Counted from the first letter of the stretch, positions 23,931 through 36,467 are shown. The stretch is 64,000 bases of DNA from Gossypium raimondii (GCF_025698545.1 NC_068570.1:52471924-52535923), one strand, 5' to 3'. Program-made: numbers and translations. The notes: a model not told the origin generated them from the sequence alone.

Positions 23931-25700
23931 AATAAGTGGAGTATGAGACATATTTGAACTTAAAACAATAAAGATTCACTAATTACTATCTTTGTATTAA
24001 ACAAATATGTTCATTTCAGCAACATATTAAGAATGCAGTATGATACATGCGTCTTGTATTAAAACCTTAAAAACATTTTTCTGTTGCTACGATCATTCTC
24101 ACACCCATCAATAATGTTGCCTTGAGGTTCCATGGTTAACTAACAAGAACATTGATTACATCCAACCAGTTCGTGAATCTTTATTCTTAAGACTCCACAT
24201 GAACCAACGACCGTTTAACATTTTGCCATCATCTTTAGCTTAAATATTGTTTATTAGGAAACTATTTAATAAGAGACGATCTTGAGTGTGTAACCATTGA
24301 CTCAACACCCATCATGAACATCTTTTCATTTGTGAGTCATCTTGAGAATATCTCACTAAAAATCATGCATAACTAATTGTCCTTAAAAAGAGATCACATC
24401 TAGTGAACTCACATGATAAAATTTACCTTGGGGTTCAGCCAGGGTAAGAGCCGACTCGAAACTTGATCATGCTATCACTTAGAGACCATCAATGGAGGCC
24501 GTAGGTCTTGTTTGAGGACTTTCTCCCACTCAATATTTAAAAAAAAATATGCAAGGTTTTTTATCCTAGATTTCAAGAATGATGATACAATAGTCCTAGT
24601 GGCATTCTTACCTAATTTACATGTCATGCTTCCAGTATATGCATGACATGTTATGAAAATTTTATAATATTCACATTCATTCATTCAGAAGAATCAATCA
24701 ACCATAAAAACAAACAAATTTGATTCTCCACAATTTTTCGTTTAAGGGAAAAACCAAAGAAGTGAATGTGAACATTTCAGGGACCTTCTCTTACACAATA
24801 TTTTAAAAAAAATATGCAAGGTTTTTTATCCTAGATTTCAAGAATGATGATACAATAGTCCTAGTAGCATTCTTACCTAATCTATATGACATGCTTTCAG
24901 TATATGCATGACATGCTATGATAGTTTTATAATATTCACATTCATTTAGAAGAAGAATCAATCAACCATAAAAACAAACAATTTTGATTCTCCACAATTT
25001 TTCGTTTAAGGAAAAAACCGAAGAAGTGAATGTGAACAGTGCACCAGGCAAGGTCATAGGAAAGGGAGGTGAGTCTTATTTAATTGCTTAAAAACCAAGT
25101 CTTTCCTTGCTAGACCCAATCCTAGACATATACCTTCTCATTACCACACTTCTTATCTTTAATCGATCAATTGTGGATCATTTCATACAAATATATCACA
25201 ATTATAATATAACATAATATAAATATTATAAACAAATATATAAAGAGATGTGTAATTAAAATAAAACTGTCAACCAAGGTTTCCATGGTTCTATTTCTAG
25301 TAAATAAAAGAGAAACAAAATTACATAATTTTCCACCACAAGGTATTCTTTGGGCCTTCAACTGCCATTGCTCCATCTTCTTCTTGTCATGAACTCTTTT
25401 TGAAAAAATTACATTTAAGTCCTATGTCTGTTTTCGGCTAACAAGAATTTTATAAATTTTAAAAATAAACAGTCCTACGTGGGGATGATAGTCCATGGTT
25501 TATTTCCCAAGAACCACAACCTTGACAAAAAATAACAATTATACAATATTACATTCATTCCCATATATAACTCAAAGCATGCATAAGATATAAAGAATGC
25601 CACTTTCTATGTAATCGAATCATTGAAGAAGAGAATTCTATTTTGATTACTTTTTAATACTTTTAGATAGAACAAAACTTGACTTTGATACTAATTGTTG
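23931..25700 (-). mobile_element. Copia-like remnant, minus orientation
   Basis: CAGGCAAGGTCATAGG, GGAGGTGAGTC and a degenerate complement of a Met-tRNA primer site at about 25683-25694 (TTTGATACTAAT) followed by TGTTGG suggest a copia-type leader read on the minus strand. No gag-pol coding sequence remains. It includes a 265-bp duplication. Confidence 0.45.
24521..25037. repeat. Direct tandem duplication, period 265 bp
   Basis: Copy 1 starts at 24521 (TTCTCCCACTCAATATT) and copy 2 at 24786 (TTCTCTTACACAATATT). They share long blocks such as ATGCAAGGTTTTTTATCC and GATTCTCCACAATTTTTCG and differ by scattered substitutions and small indels. Confidence 0.9.
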
Positions 25701-26384
25701 GAAAATCGCATTTGAAAAACCCAATGAAAAATTATTTTTTACTATTATTGTTAAGAAAATTTTAAAATACCAAAAAAATATTTTAATTATAGCTCAAGGA
25801 CAAATTAGCTATTAACCCTTTAAATTAAGGTGCAATGTTACTTTTTAATGAGTGACAAAAATAACTATAAAGAAAGTTTAGGATAGTTGGTGTAATTTAC
25901 CTTACATAAAAATATTAATAATGAGTTATACTAAATTTTCATTTTATATTTTTACTGAAATATTATAATATCAACCAATTTGAATATAATTAAAATGCAT
26001 ATTTTTACTTTACAATATCACGTATAAAATAAATATTTTATTTTTAAAAACACTTTTATGAGAAATACTAAACATAAATCTTTGCTTTTTAAACAGGTGA
26101 ATTATTTTTCTTGGAAATATTTGGTACACTATCAATGGAGTTTTTTAAAAAGGACACATGTGATAATTTTTTAAGGTTGCTTGTGAAATGAAAAAAAGTA
26201 TGCTATCAGTGTACAAAATACTAACCTTTATTTTTTTTATACAAAGTCTATCTTTACCTATAACCTCTCATCATATTTAAATTAAAAGAAAAACGTGTTT
26301 AAACTCGCATTCTTTTAATTATTGCTATAATAACAGTAGTGATTGTGCTAAGATTAAATTAACACAAATTTAGTAAAAGTATCA

Positions 26385-26690
26385 TGGAGGCCCATGTACG
26401 AGGGGTTAGATTAGATTTTGCCCTCTCTACTTAAAAAATGAGCAAATTAGTCCTTATACGTTAGATTAAAGAGTAAACTGGTCATTTTATTTAAAGTTTA
26501 ATCCAGTTTTACTGTTAAAAATTAGTTCATGTATGTTAGCATGAGGTCTACATGACACACAATGTTTCACTATCTGATTTTTTGATTAACCACCCTAATT
26601 TTTAATAATATAAATAAATGAAATTTTAAACCGAAAAATCAATTTGTAGTATTTTTTATTTTTAAGCAATCACAAATCTAATAAATATGC
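26385..26690. mobile_element. MITE remnant, same family as 30825-31150
   Basis: One clear arm (TTTTGCCCTCTCTAC, AAATTAGTCCTTATACG, TTAGATTAAAGAGTAAA, AGTTTAAT) matches the left arm of the element at 30825. The other arm is heavily decayed. It lies about 150 bases before the Ycf33-like start. Confidence 0.5.
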
Positions 26691-26842
26691 TTTAATCACA
26701 AATTCTTGTTTGCTTCTAAAAGGATAAGGTGTGGACACCTCATAGTAACCACACACTTGGCAATGCGGAACCTAGATGCCATCCAAATAGCCTCAGAATA
26801 AGGTCCCAAGCTCTGCAATTAAGTGCCCGGGGGAAAAAAAGA

Positions 26843-27427
26843 ATGAAGACCTCTACGCTCACACTCCAAATCTACGCCTCCGGCTCCAAGCCATACCAAC
26901 CTCACCCCAAAGTCTCCACTATTTTTTACCCCCTTCAACCACCCATCACATCTATCACATTCAACGCTTTCAATCCTCGTCTCAAGTTAAAACCCGGGAC
27001 GCCTCCTAAAACCACTGCGATAGACAAGCCAGTACTAATTCCACAAACAGAATGTCAAGTAACCCCCGAAAGGGAGCTTACTCAAGTTTCTTCAAGTGGG
27101 TTTTCACGGTTTGTGGTAGTAGGAGCTGTTTCTATGGGTTTGGCATTGCTCCTAATGGAAGCGGATGTCCAGAAGGCTTTGGCGTTGGGTCCTGAAGGGC
27201 CATTAATGGAGGAGTTTTGGGAGAATGTGAGGAGATACGCACTTTATGCGCTTACGGTCAGTACTGGGGCTATATACACTATCTTCCAGCCTATACTGGA
27301 GTTGTTGAAGAACCCCATCTCTGCAATTCTTATATTGGTGATTATGGGTGGCAGTCTCTATATCGTTTCCCAAATACTCTCCGCCATGTTTGGAGTAACC
27401 GATTTTACTTACACTTACGGATATTAG
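26843..27427 (+). CDS. Plastid-targeted Ycf33-like membrane protein
   Basis: One intronless frame gives 194 residues from this ATG. The first 75 or so residues are Ser/Thr/Pro-rich, basic and poor in acidic residues, as in a chloroplast transit peptide. A membrane segment follows (RFVVVGAVSMGLALLLMEAD). The conserved C-terminal part reads EEFWENVRRYALYALTVSTG, then IFQPILELLKNPISAILILV and GGSLYIVSQILSAMFG. The FW-NV-RY, LLKNP and AMxG spacing fits the Ycf33 family, which is plastid-encoded in algae and of unknown function. The assignment is from recalled family pattern, not a search. A longer frame begins at 26729, but its extra 38 residues look like upstream leader. No expression signal was identified. 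Confidence 0.78.
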   Translation: MKTSTLTLQIYASGSKPYQPHPKVSTIFYPLQPPITSITFNAFNPRLKLKPGTPPKTTAIDKPVLIPQTECQVTPERELTQVSSSGFSRFVVVGAVSMGLALLLMEADVQKALALGPEGPLMEEFWENVRRYALYALTVSTGAIYTIFQPILELLKNPISAILILVIMGGSLYIVSQILSAMFGVTDFTYTYGY

Positions 27428-28447
27428 TTTTTGACAGTTTTCGGCTTATTTGGTATTTGCTTCTCTATATTTACAAACCTTTGCCGGTTCCATTTTGTGC
27501 TTGTTCCACTAGCAGAACTTTATTTTATCTTTTCGAGTTAGTCTTATCTTCCATTCCTGAATTGTTTTCTTTTTAGATCGAATTAGTTCCATCTGACTTG
27601 CAAATTGGATGTGTATGCCTTGTCCTGGTCCAAGCTAGGATAGCCCTTGGCCTATATGGTCGACCACTAACGTATACCTTTATAGCTCAATTGGTTTTGC
27701 TCGTTATATTGTGTGTAAAAAAAGCCCAGCTTTGATGGCATTACAATTTAGGGAAAAAAGTTGGTTTGGAGAATTTCTTTTTATAATTAGTGTTATCATC
27801 TGTTTTATGATATGAGATTAGTCTTATTTATGATATGAGATCACTCTTATTGGATTAGAACTGAAATTGGTATTTAGATAAAACTTATCCGATAATAATA
27901 GCTACAAAATTTGAACAACAACAAATATGTTGGGGAAAGAATGTTCTTAATCCTTAGCAGTTAACAATACATGAAAGGTTTAATTATGATTTTAGTTTCT
28001 CTATTATCTTAAAATTTAGTATTTGATCCTCTAACATCCTCCACTTTCATATCGTTGTTAGTCATTGTTAATTGTCGTCTTTAGGGTGATGATGTGATTT
28101 CTTTTGGAAAAATAAAATTTAAGCACGAATGTGGTTATCTGTATTATATGTATTTTCATAAGATCCTAATTATGAGATCGGACAACAATAAAAGATTTCA
28201 CACCATCACTTTATTGCCTGTAACTAACAATGTTTTTAATTTAGCCTATTATTATAATAATATAAAAATAAAGAGATCAAAAGGATTAAATTCTAAATTT
28301 CAGGATTTTTTTTGTCAAAGAAAAAAAAACAGATAAACATAAATAACTGGCACTAACATTAATATTTAATACTATATATGTGATAACTTATTGCGAAGTA
28401 GAAAACATTAATTAATTGTATATATGTGAAACCGAGTCATGCATGAG
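27428..28447. other. Intergenic DNA, nothing supported
   Basis: The first 150 bases are the probable 3' untranslated region of the Ycf33-like gene, and AT-rich spacer follows. The open frame at 28094-28336 has low-complexity composition and no family resemblance. Confidence 0.45.
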
Positions 28448-29662
28448 TTAGCAGGAGGCTGCAGATGACACGGAGAGAGGGTAGCTAAAAGTATTAGCAT
28501 AGTCGAAGGAGAGGCATTCACCAGGTCCAAGAGGCTCCCCGTCATTCACAAGGCAATCGTCATAGTAGAGTCGCCTAAACACCGTGGGATTTATCAACCT
28601 CACCGAACTGAACCATCCACAACTGACGTGAATGTTGGAGATACTGCAACCCGACAAGCACACGTTCATGATTTGAACGGTGTAGGAGGGGATTCCATTG
28701 GGAAGCGGCGCCGTGGAACCTTGGAATATCACGATGTCGTCCTTTGTGCATGCCGTGCCTATTCGATTAGCATCGCCGTCCTCTATATGTGCATGCATAT
28801 ATATCAGGTTTCAAAAGTCAAAGCTAACATGATGGTGTTAATTAATTTAAGACAGGGAGGGTATACTATACCAGTGGACTGCAGCAGCTTCCGAGCAACG
28901 GCAGATGTATTGTTCTTCTTGGAAAAGACTAGATTTTTAATGCTTCCTTGACTCACTGTTTCTTCACCTTGGATTGACTCCTCCACTGCTTTCATTTATT
29001 TTGATTATACCCATTATTTATTTCCAAAAGTAATCTAAATATTAGTGATACATACAGTTATAGCATCAATATTATGCAAATTAAAGCAAACTAGAGGTAT
29101 AATTTAAAGAGTAATATTTGATGCATTCAGGTGAATAAAAAATATTTTAATTTCATTTTAGTTTAAATTACTATTCATGCATGGTGAAGGTAGTTGCAAG
29201 AGAACAATTGACAACACTTTTATATACAAAAGAATCTTAAAACACATTTTAAAAACAATTTTCAAAACTACAAGATGTTTTTGAAAATTTTAAAATTGAT
29301 GGTGTTGGTGTGATATATTTTAAGTAAAAGAAATTATATTTTGATTTTTATTTGGTATATGTAATATTTTTCTAGGAGCTATAAATTTATTTATAATTTT
29401 CTTTTCTGTTTCTTTACAAAAGAAATCAATATAAAGAAAAGAAAAGAAAAGAAAAAGAGATGGTGACAATTAACAGCTTAAAATTCATTTATATACAAAA
29501 TCAAAGTGAAGCCATGAGCAAAAAAAGAAAGTGAAGTATGAAAAATATAACGAGAGAGAGAGAGAGATGCACGTTACCGAAGAAAAGTATCAATAGCAAA
29601 GCCATAAAGGTTAGGGCATTGCCAAGTCTTTTCTGTTGCAGGCTTCCCAGAGCAGGTGCCAT
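28448..29662 (-). CDS. TPD1-like: TPD1 homologue, small secreted cysteine-rich signalling protein
   Basis: Three minus-strand exons (29662-29578, 28985-28872, 28782-28448) give 177 residues, close to Arabidopsis TPD1. Residues about 14-28 form the hydrophobic core of a signal peptide. The middle is polar with a dibasic RK at 60-61. The C-terminal domain starts at RIGTAC and contains [60 protein letters not shown] and [11 protein letters not shown]. Seven cysteines fall at 78, 108, 112, 121, 143, 156 and 177. TPD1 is the ligand of the EMS1/EXS receptor kinase that specifies tapetum in anthers, and homologues also act elsewhere. The exon 2 acceptor could shift by 3 bases (CAG or AAG), adding one residue. 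Intron 1 has GA repeats. Confidence 0.9.
29552..29567. repeat. (GA)n microsatellite in intron 1 of the TPD1-like gene
   Basis: About eight GA units lie within 30 bases of the intron 1 donor. They read as CT repeats in the transcript. Confidence 0.9.
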
Positions 29663-30824
29663 TGTTATCCAACCTACCTCTTAATTAATTGATAAAACAA
29701 ATATTCCAACTTTCACTTTTATATAAGTATAGGTAGTTTTGGATTGGATTGATAGGCAAAAAACTTGTTGCAGTAACTAATTAAGAAAAAAAAAAAAGAG
29801 TTATAGATGAACAAGGCGGAAGGTGCTGCCAGCCTGAGGTAGAAAATGAAGCAGGCTTAATAATAGTTAGACTCTGTTATAGTGTTTTTCATTCTGCTTG
29901 GCGGACCGACCCAGAATGCAGCAAAGGAAAGCAAAGGAGGAGGAGGAGCTGAGGACTGAGGTAGCTCTGGAAAGGAATTTATAAGAGCAGCAAGCCTAGA
30001 GCCTAGGGTGTTCCCCGTTACCAGATTGCCCTCCCCTTCTTAGCCTGCTACCACGTGTGCCAACTTCATTTTCACTTTTTACTAGTATACTTCCACTGTT
30101 GAGTTAATTATTAATTTTTATTAGAATTTAATCTTTAATTCTTTTATTTTTATAAATTTAGTTGTTCTATTTTTGAAATTTAAAAATTTAGATTTATTTG
30201 TTAATATTGTTAAAATTCTTCTGTTGAATTACTAGTATAACATTTTGAAATAAAAATTTATTCACTTGAAATTCATGTAACCAAAAAAAAAAACATTGTA
30301 ATAGAATTAAATTTAATAAAAATTTTAACGGTATTAACAATTTTTAAAATTCACATCAATATTTTGATCATAAGCAAGTATTTAGATTAACTAAAAATAT
30401 TATAAAAATTGAGATACTAAATAATGTCAAAATTAAAATATAAAGATTATATATTAAATTTGAGTGCAATATAGAGTTTAAAATTAAATTTTGAACATTT
30501 TATATAATCTCAAAAACTAAAGAGATTACAATTGAAATTCAACAATTATCTTCTCATGTAAAAAAAAACAATCGGCATGAGTCAAGTTGTCATGCAAAGA
30601 AGGTCTTAGGGCATTATAAAAGTAGAGTGACTAAATTGACGTCAATATTTTTACTGAAATAGTTAACAATATTAATTGCTTAGATTAATTAATGACATTA
30701 TAAACATAAAGAGACCAAATTATATCAAAAACTAAAAATATATATTAAATCTCAAGTTTCAACATAATACAAGGTCCAAAACTAAAATTTGACTATTATC
30801 TTATAATTAAAAAATCCTATTAAG
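29663..30824. other. Promoter side of the TPD1-like gene and AT-rich spacer
   Basis: The first 400 bases hold a purine-rich patch (29920-29970, GGAGGAGGAGGAGC) upstream of the gene. The rest is AT-rich without genes or clear repeats. Confidence 0.4.
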
Positions 30825-31150
30825 AGTTAAATTATATTGTGGTCCTTTTACTCAAAAAGTAGGCACATTAGTTCTGCATATTAGATCAAAGAGTAAATTA
30901 GTCTTTTGCTCAAAATTTCATCTATTTCTATCATTAAAATTGGTCATTATATCGTTAGTATAAAGTATACATGACATGTCGAATGTCATTGTCTTGTTAT
31001 TCTATTACTCACACCAATTTTAATAGTACAAATAGATGAAATTTTTAACAAAAAAGACCAATTTACTTCTTAATCTAACATACTAATTTATTGATTTTTT
31101 AAGTATAGGGGACAAAATACTACCCGACTCCTAGTACAAGAGTCTTTATG
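30825..31150. mobile_element. Foldback MITE, about 325 bp
   Basis: The left arm (30825-30955) and right arm (31010-31150) are inverted copies. They share TTAGATCAAAGAGTAAATT / AAGACCAATTTACTTC and ATTTCATCTATTT / AAATAGATGAAAT. It is noncoding. A decayed relative lies at 26385-26690. Confidence 0.7.
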
Positions 31151-31207
31151 TTACTTTTACCCAACTTTTAATGTCTTAACAACTTTTTACTGTTAATATG
31201 TAATTGG

Positions 31208-31601
31208 TGTTGGAGATATTGACTGGAGACGATAGATCTGGAGACTACATGAAATTAAACAATAGACTTTGAGGCGCGGATGACACTTTCCAAAGAGAAC
31301 TATTTGCCCCCACATAAAGTTGCTAGAGGGTTAAAATAAAGGTCTTCCCAAGATACATCGAAGCTTTTGAATTTCCTTTGATTAGCAAAATCGAGGGATT
31401 CCCTAACTCTTACTCTAATTTCTGAAATTGGATTGATTGTAATGTACATTATGAGCATCATAGTCTCACTATTTATATGCACTCAATGGATACTAAGAAG
31501 AAACATGTCCCATGAAAATGTATCCATTAGATGATAAATGATCACTTTTTAATTTGAATAGTGCTCATAAATAATTAATTTGTAATCTACAATTTCCAAC
31601 A
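31208..31601 (-). mobile_element. Copia-type solo LTR, 394 bp
   Basis: The element is bounded by TGTTGG and CCAACA and flanked by perfect 5-bp duplications ATTGG (31203-31207 and 31602-31606). On the minus strand it starts TGTTGGAAATTG and has a TATA box, which sets the orientation. No internal region remains. Confidence 0.88.
31470..31477 (-). promoter_or_regulatory. TATA box of the copia-type LTR
   Basis: TATAAATA lies on the minus strand about 125 bases from the LTR start, the usual position for an LTR promoter. Confidence 0.65.
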
Positions 31602-31999
31602 ATTGGAGACTTACTCTCCTAGAGTACCATATCCAAGTAAGGTGAATGTATTGGAAGGCTATAGGTGGTTGAGCCCAAGTTAGGGAAAAACCTTAAGTTT
31701 GGATCTCTATAGTTTGTCAAGAATTTTCGTTTTGCATGGCTACGAGTTGTGGGTTTTGTTTCGATTCATATGATTTCACTTTGTTGTTTTTGTCTGTTTT
31801 CTTTGTGTCCTTGTTGCAAAAAAATAAAAATTTGTAATCAGTCTCTATAGTTTGTATAAATTGTAAATTTAGTCTTTTTATTTTAATTTGATCAATTTTA
31901 ATTTATGTACTTTCGTATTGGTCATGTAATGACTTGAGTTTCAATGACATCAAAAATTTCTATTTGAAGACTGAATTTATTAAATCAAGTTAGCTAAAA

Positions 32000-33633
32000 C
32001 TTTGGATTGAATATTTATGTGTCAAATAAGGGATTATAGGGTTGAATATTTAAGTGACATTAAATTAGATCAATTAGTAATTATAGTATAGAGACTAAAT
32101 TGTATAGTGACCAAACGAGTGGAATTTGACTTTTAAGTTAGCAAGTGCCTTAAATAGCAATTAATCTAAGAGTATGTTAGCAATTAAGCCATTTTAAGTC
32201 ATAATTATTGCTTAAGCATTATTATGCCAACATTTTCCATTAACTAGAATCATAATATAATAAACTAATAGATTCGTTAATAACTTAAGCTAATTATCAT
32301 GTTAATTACCCATATATATACATGAAATTAATGGGAGAGAGAAAATGGTAAAAGTCTTACTTTCTTTTTCTTTACCGATTCACCATAGAGAAGAAAGGAA
32401 AAATTATTTTCTCATCTTCCTTTGTTGTCGTACATTGTTAAAGGGAGTTGTAAGTTTTCTTCATAAATTTTGGTTGGATTTTTAGATAAAAATGGTAGAT
32501 GGTGAAGACCCTTATGTTAGATTTATGAATTAATAAAGTTTTAGTTTAATTTTTCATTCTTAGAAAACATAGAGAAATTTGATGTTAAGAGATTAAGTTC
32601 ATGCATGAATGAGGTTAGTTAAATTAGGTGTGAAAATGATAGAAATGTGGTAGGTGATAGTGAATAGAGTTTGAATCAAGTTTAGATTATTGATAAATTA
32701 TGATTTATTAAGGACCTATTTGTAAAAGGTAAAATTTTAGGGTTTATTAATAAATAATAAAAGTAGGAAGTTCTTGTACTATATGTGTTTAGTTGAGTTT
32801 AGATTCAGTTGGGTAAATCTTTAGTTACAGGTGTTTTCTACATTAGGAATTCGAGGGACCAAATTGTAATAAATGCATTGATGTTTATATTATTGTAATC
32901 TATGTTCGAATTTTATAATTAACAATGTCTCCATAATGTATTATCGAATGTAGAGAAATACAACATCAGGACATCGAATAACTATTGCGATTTCTGCTTC
33001 TATAATTCTCTTTCAATAACTCGTTCGTAGTCTACTAAGTCATTATGTTTGAATATGAAATAAATGCTGAGGTAATCGTACCTTTCCCCAAAAAATATGA
33101 GATAATGAATTTGATGTCATGATTGTTGAAATTAAACTATGAATGATTGAATTGTGATATAAATATACATGTATGCGTGTGTGTGTACGAGCACACTGTG
33201 TACATATAAGCTTGATATAATTGTGTATATATAGTATTGAGATCTTGATATCATGTTGAATTGTGTTATAATGGTGATAATGATGATCATACCTCGTTAA
33301 ATGGTGTTAGACGTAGTCCAGGTATAGTTTGCATACCATAGGGTCACCAATATAAGTGATTTATTAGGTCCAATTCCTAGAGGGCCGTGAGCAACCTCAA
33401 TTCTTAGAAGGTCATAGACATATAATGGCATTCATATTAAGTAGTCCAAATTCCTAGAGGGCCGTGGACTTACTTATTATATAGATCTACGTATTTGTCC
33501 TAATGTCCATTGTCAGTTAATAGGGGACATAATGAATAAGCATTGAAAATGATATTGAATGACATGTTGAATTATTGAGTACACCATGATATGAAAATTA
33601 AGAAATATTGAAATAATTATTGAATGAGAAAGT
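32000..33633 (+). mobile_element. Truncated gypsy-type LTR, plus orientation
   Basis: It has the general middle-LTR order (start-side AAATTGTA-rich tract, GAGGTAATC, mid array) and breaks off at 33633 where a minus LTR begins. The left limit is uncertain. Confidence 0.5.
33355..33470. repeat. CCTAGAGGGCCGTG tandem units
   Basis: Three units run TCCAATTCCTAGAGGGCCGTG, TCAATTCTTAGAAGGTC and TCCAAATTCCTAGAGGGCCG, at about 55-75 bp spacing, in the mid-LTR array position. Confidence 0.75.
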
Positions 33634-35245
33634 TTGTAACACCCTTTACCTAACCTAATCGCCAGGTCCGATTTACGAGATGCTACAACCATTGCTGGAG
33701 CAACTATAATTAGACATTCACCATACAATCATTCACACATAGTAATTAATGTAATTCACATTTATTCTATGCTAAACAAATGATTTTGGGTTCTACATGA
33801 GCTTACGAAAGCTCATTTGCCAACCCGAGCATGAATTAAGACCAAATTGTAAAGTTTTCAAAATATCGGGCCGACATCACAACTTTGTTGATTCCTCGTT
33901 GAGGCGTGGTCATCTTTGTATGTCACATCTTGATGACATGTGTTTTCTTATCAGGACGTCACTCTCTGATATGATGACGTTGCGACATCAAGATCCCATA
34001 GTTGCGACGTCACCCCTATTTTTGGCAAAATGCACATTTGGTACCTATTTCAAGCCTTCAACAAACACCTTAATGCTTACATGACATCTCCTCAATTTAA
34101 ATCAATCACAATCCATTTCAAATATGCCCAACCAAGTACATGAACATTTGAAATCAACCTTTAACATGGTACATTTCACAAGAACATCAACTAAACTTAT
34201 CCAAGTTATATGCTCAATTTGTCATACCAAAGCACTTCTTTTAAATTCCAACTCATTTCTAATTAAGACCTTTTTAAAATAGGAACATATATGTCCACAA
34301 TTTGAGCTAAACCATACATAACCTAACTTATACATCATGCTTAACATTCAATTATACAAACCCAAGTCATTCATCAACTTGACTTATTCAACTACTTCAT
34401 TTATGTAGGCTTTAGCATCTCAATATCTTGCAAGAGCATAATCACTTATATACTAACATTAAAAAAGTCCAAACCATGCATCAATAGATCACATGCCAAG
34501 TTCAATACTTAAGTTCAAACATACTTAAATATACTACATAATTGTCCTCTCAAAAAAGACTATATGCACAATAAGTGCCCTTATATACATGTTGCAACAT
34601 TAGGCTCAAAATGGACTTAATTCTACAATCTTTTGATAGTGTGAGCTTCGTGCTGGTCTAGGTCCACAAGTTTCGTAAGGCGATGATCTACAAGGGAAGG
34701 AAACAACACGAGTAAGCATTTAGAATACTTAGTAAGTTTAAATGGAAAATACTATGCTTACCTTGTTTTTACATTAAGCATTAAATCTACCTTAATTCGA
34801 CATAACTTTGGTTAGAACATGACACTTAAAAAATATCAACAATGTGAGCAAATCTTTATAACATGATCACCAAGTATTACATGTACCTTAACATACCAAA
34901 TTCATGTTATTTTCATATAACTTAATAGAATGACATATTCAATCAACAAACATGATATAATTCAATCACCTCTGCCATCAACAATCACAAGAATATACTA
35001 TTGCAATTCAATCCCTTTAATGACTTTTTAAATTAGATATCAAGTCCATTTCATCATATTTTCAAATTCTCAATTTCATTTATAACGTTTCGCTCGATAA
35101 ATCCTAGTAAATAGACTCGGATACAAGGGTAAATTACACCACACTAGTTGCTTGTCCGAGCTAAACTTGTGTCACATAATACCTGAATTTGAAACGAAGG
35201 TTAGACTTCATTAACATCTGTAATAAATCTCGTACAAGTGCATAT
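33634..35245 (-). mobile_element. Gypsy-type LTR, minus orientation, truncated (LTR e1)
   Basis: It begins TGTAACACCCTTTACCTAAC. A palindrome array starts about 235 bases in. It is cut at 35245 by another minus LTR start. Confidence 0.75.
33868..34015. repeat. Palindrome array, GACGTC/GACATC type (LTR e1)
   Basis: Repeated half-sites include CGACATCAC, GTCACATCTTGATGACATG, GACGTCAC, GACGTTGCGACATC and TGCGACGTCAC. The consensus is a GATGTCGCGACATC-like palindrome, also seen at 61149-61290. Confidence 0.7.
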
Positions 35246-35487
35246 TGTAATACCCCTCACCCGACCCGATCGTAAGGTCCGAGTTACAGAATGCTACAGT
35301 CAAAATCAGAGCAACTATCGTTGAAAAGTATTGAAAATAATCTTTTAAACATGAAATAATTTCATAATCACATTCATAATACAACAATTAAAACTTCCCA
35401 AGACTCAATTGAGTTTACAAGACTTAAATGTTAATTCGTTAATGAAATGGGGCTAAATTGCGAAATTTTCAAAACTTAGAAACATGT

Positions 35488-35780
35488 ATTAGAAACATGT
35501 ATCAATACCCCTGAAAGGTATCGATGCTTAAATCAACTTCGATGTTTGGAAAATTCAAAATTAAATCACAAGTGCTGATACTTTTGATAAGCATCGATAT
35601 CAAATTGTGAATCTGTTTCTTTTGTAAAATCAATCACCAATCATATGTATCGATACCTTTGTAAAGTATCGATACCTTGGTGTAGGGTATCGATACCAAA
35701 TTGGCATTCTATTTGTTAGAAAACTATTTAAAAATGCTAAGTATCGATACTTTGGTAAAGGTATCGATACCTTAGTGTCA
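35488..35780. repeat. Palindrome array, GGTATCGATACC type (LTR e2)
   Basis: At least seven copies or half-copies are present, including perfect GGTATCGATACC at 35686-35697 and near 35760. They alternate with spacers of 20-70 bases. Confidence 0.88.
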
Positions 35781-36058
35781 AAAACTACCATTTGGTCTCT
35801 TTTCATGCCAAAACCAAATTTGGTTTAAATAGTGCCCTAAGCACAACAGAAAACCTTCACAAAACACTCCAATTGCATACAAAACATACTATAATACCAA
35901 TTTCCAATCCATTATATCACAAGTTGACACCAATTCACTTCAATTTAACCTATATCAATTTAATTCAAACATACCATTAACCATAGGATGTTATCATTTA
36001 ATCTACTAAATCATACTTTAAACATACAATTTTCATGACCATTCATACCATCGTCTAA

Positions 36059-36467
36059 GGGTGTTCAAATTTGGGTTAAATCGAATTAACCGGCTGAACC
36101 AATCTAGTTTGGTTAATCAATCTAATTTGGTTGGAGGTCGGTTAATAATTTTTTGGAAATTCGATTATCGGTTAATTTGGTTTGAAATCGGGTAATTCGA
36201 TATGTAAGTTTAATTTGGTTAATTTGATTAATTCAGATAATTCGGTCAAATGAACATTATCAATTTATTTATTTTTGATATTTTTATACCTTTTTTAACA
36301 AAAAATATAAATTTTGGTTAATTCGGTTAACCGACCGAATTTAACCAAAATATTTTGGTTTGGTTAATTTTTTTGAAAAAAAATTGGTTCGATTAACGGT
36401 TAAAGGATTAAAAAGTTCGGTTAATTCGATTAATACTAGTCTAGTCCGGTTACCCGTTTGAACACCC
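36059..36467. mobile_element. MITE, 409 bp, TSD CTAA
   Basis: The ends are GGGTGTTCAAAT and GTTTGAACACCC in inverted orientation, flanked on both sides by CTAA (36055-36058, 36468-36471). The interior is built from GGTTAATTCGGTTAA-like repeats. It is noncoding. TAA could be the true target site, which would suggest the PIF/Harbinger group. Confidence 0.75.

Noticed and set aside
28628-28951. Plus-strand 107-codon frame
   Set aside because: It is antisense to exons of the TPD1-like gene, whose family motifs are unambiguous on the minus strand.
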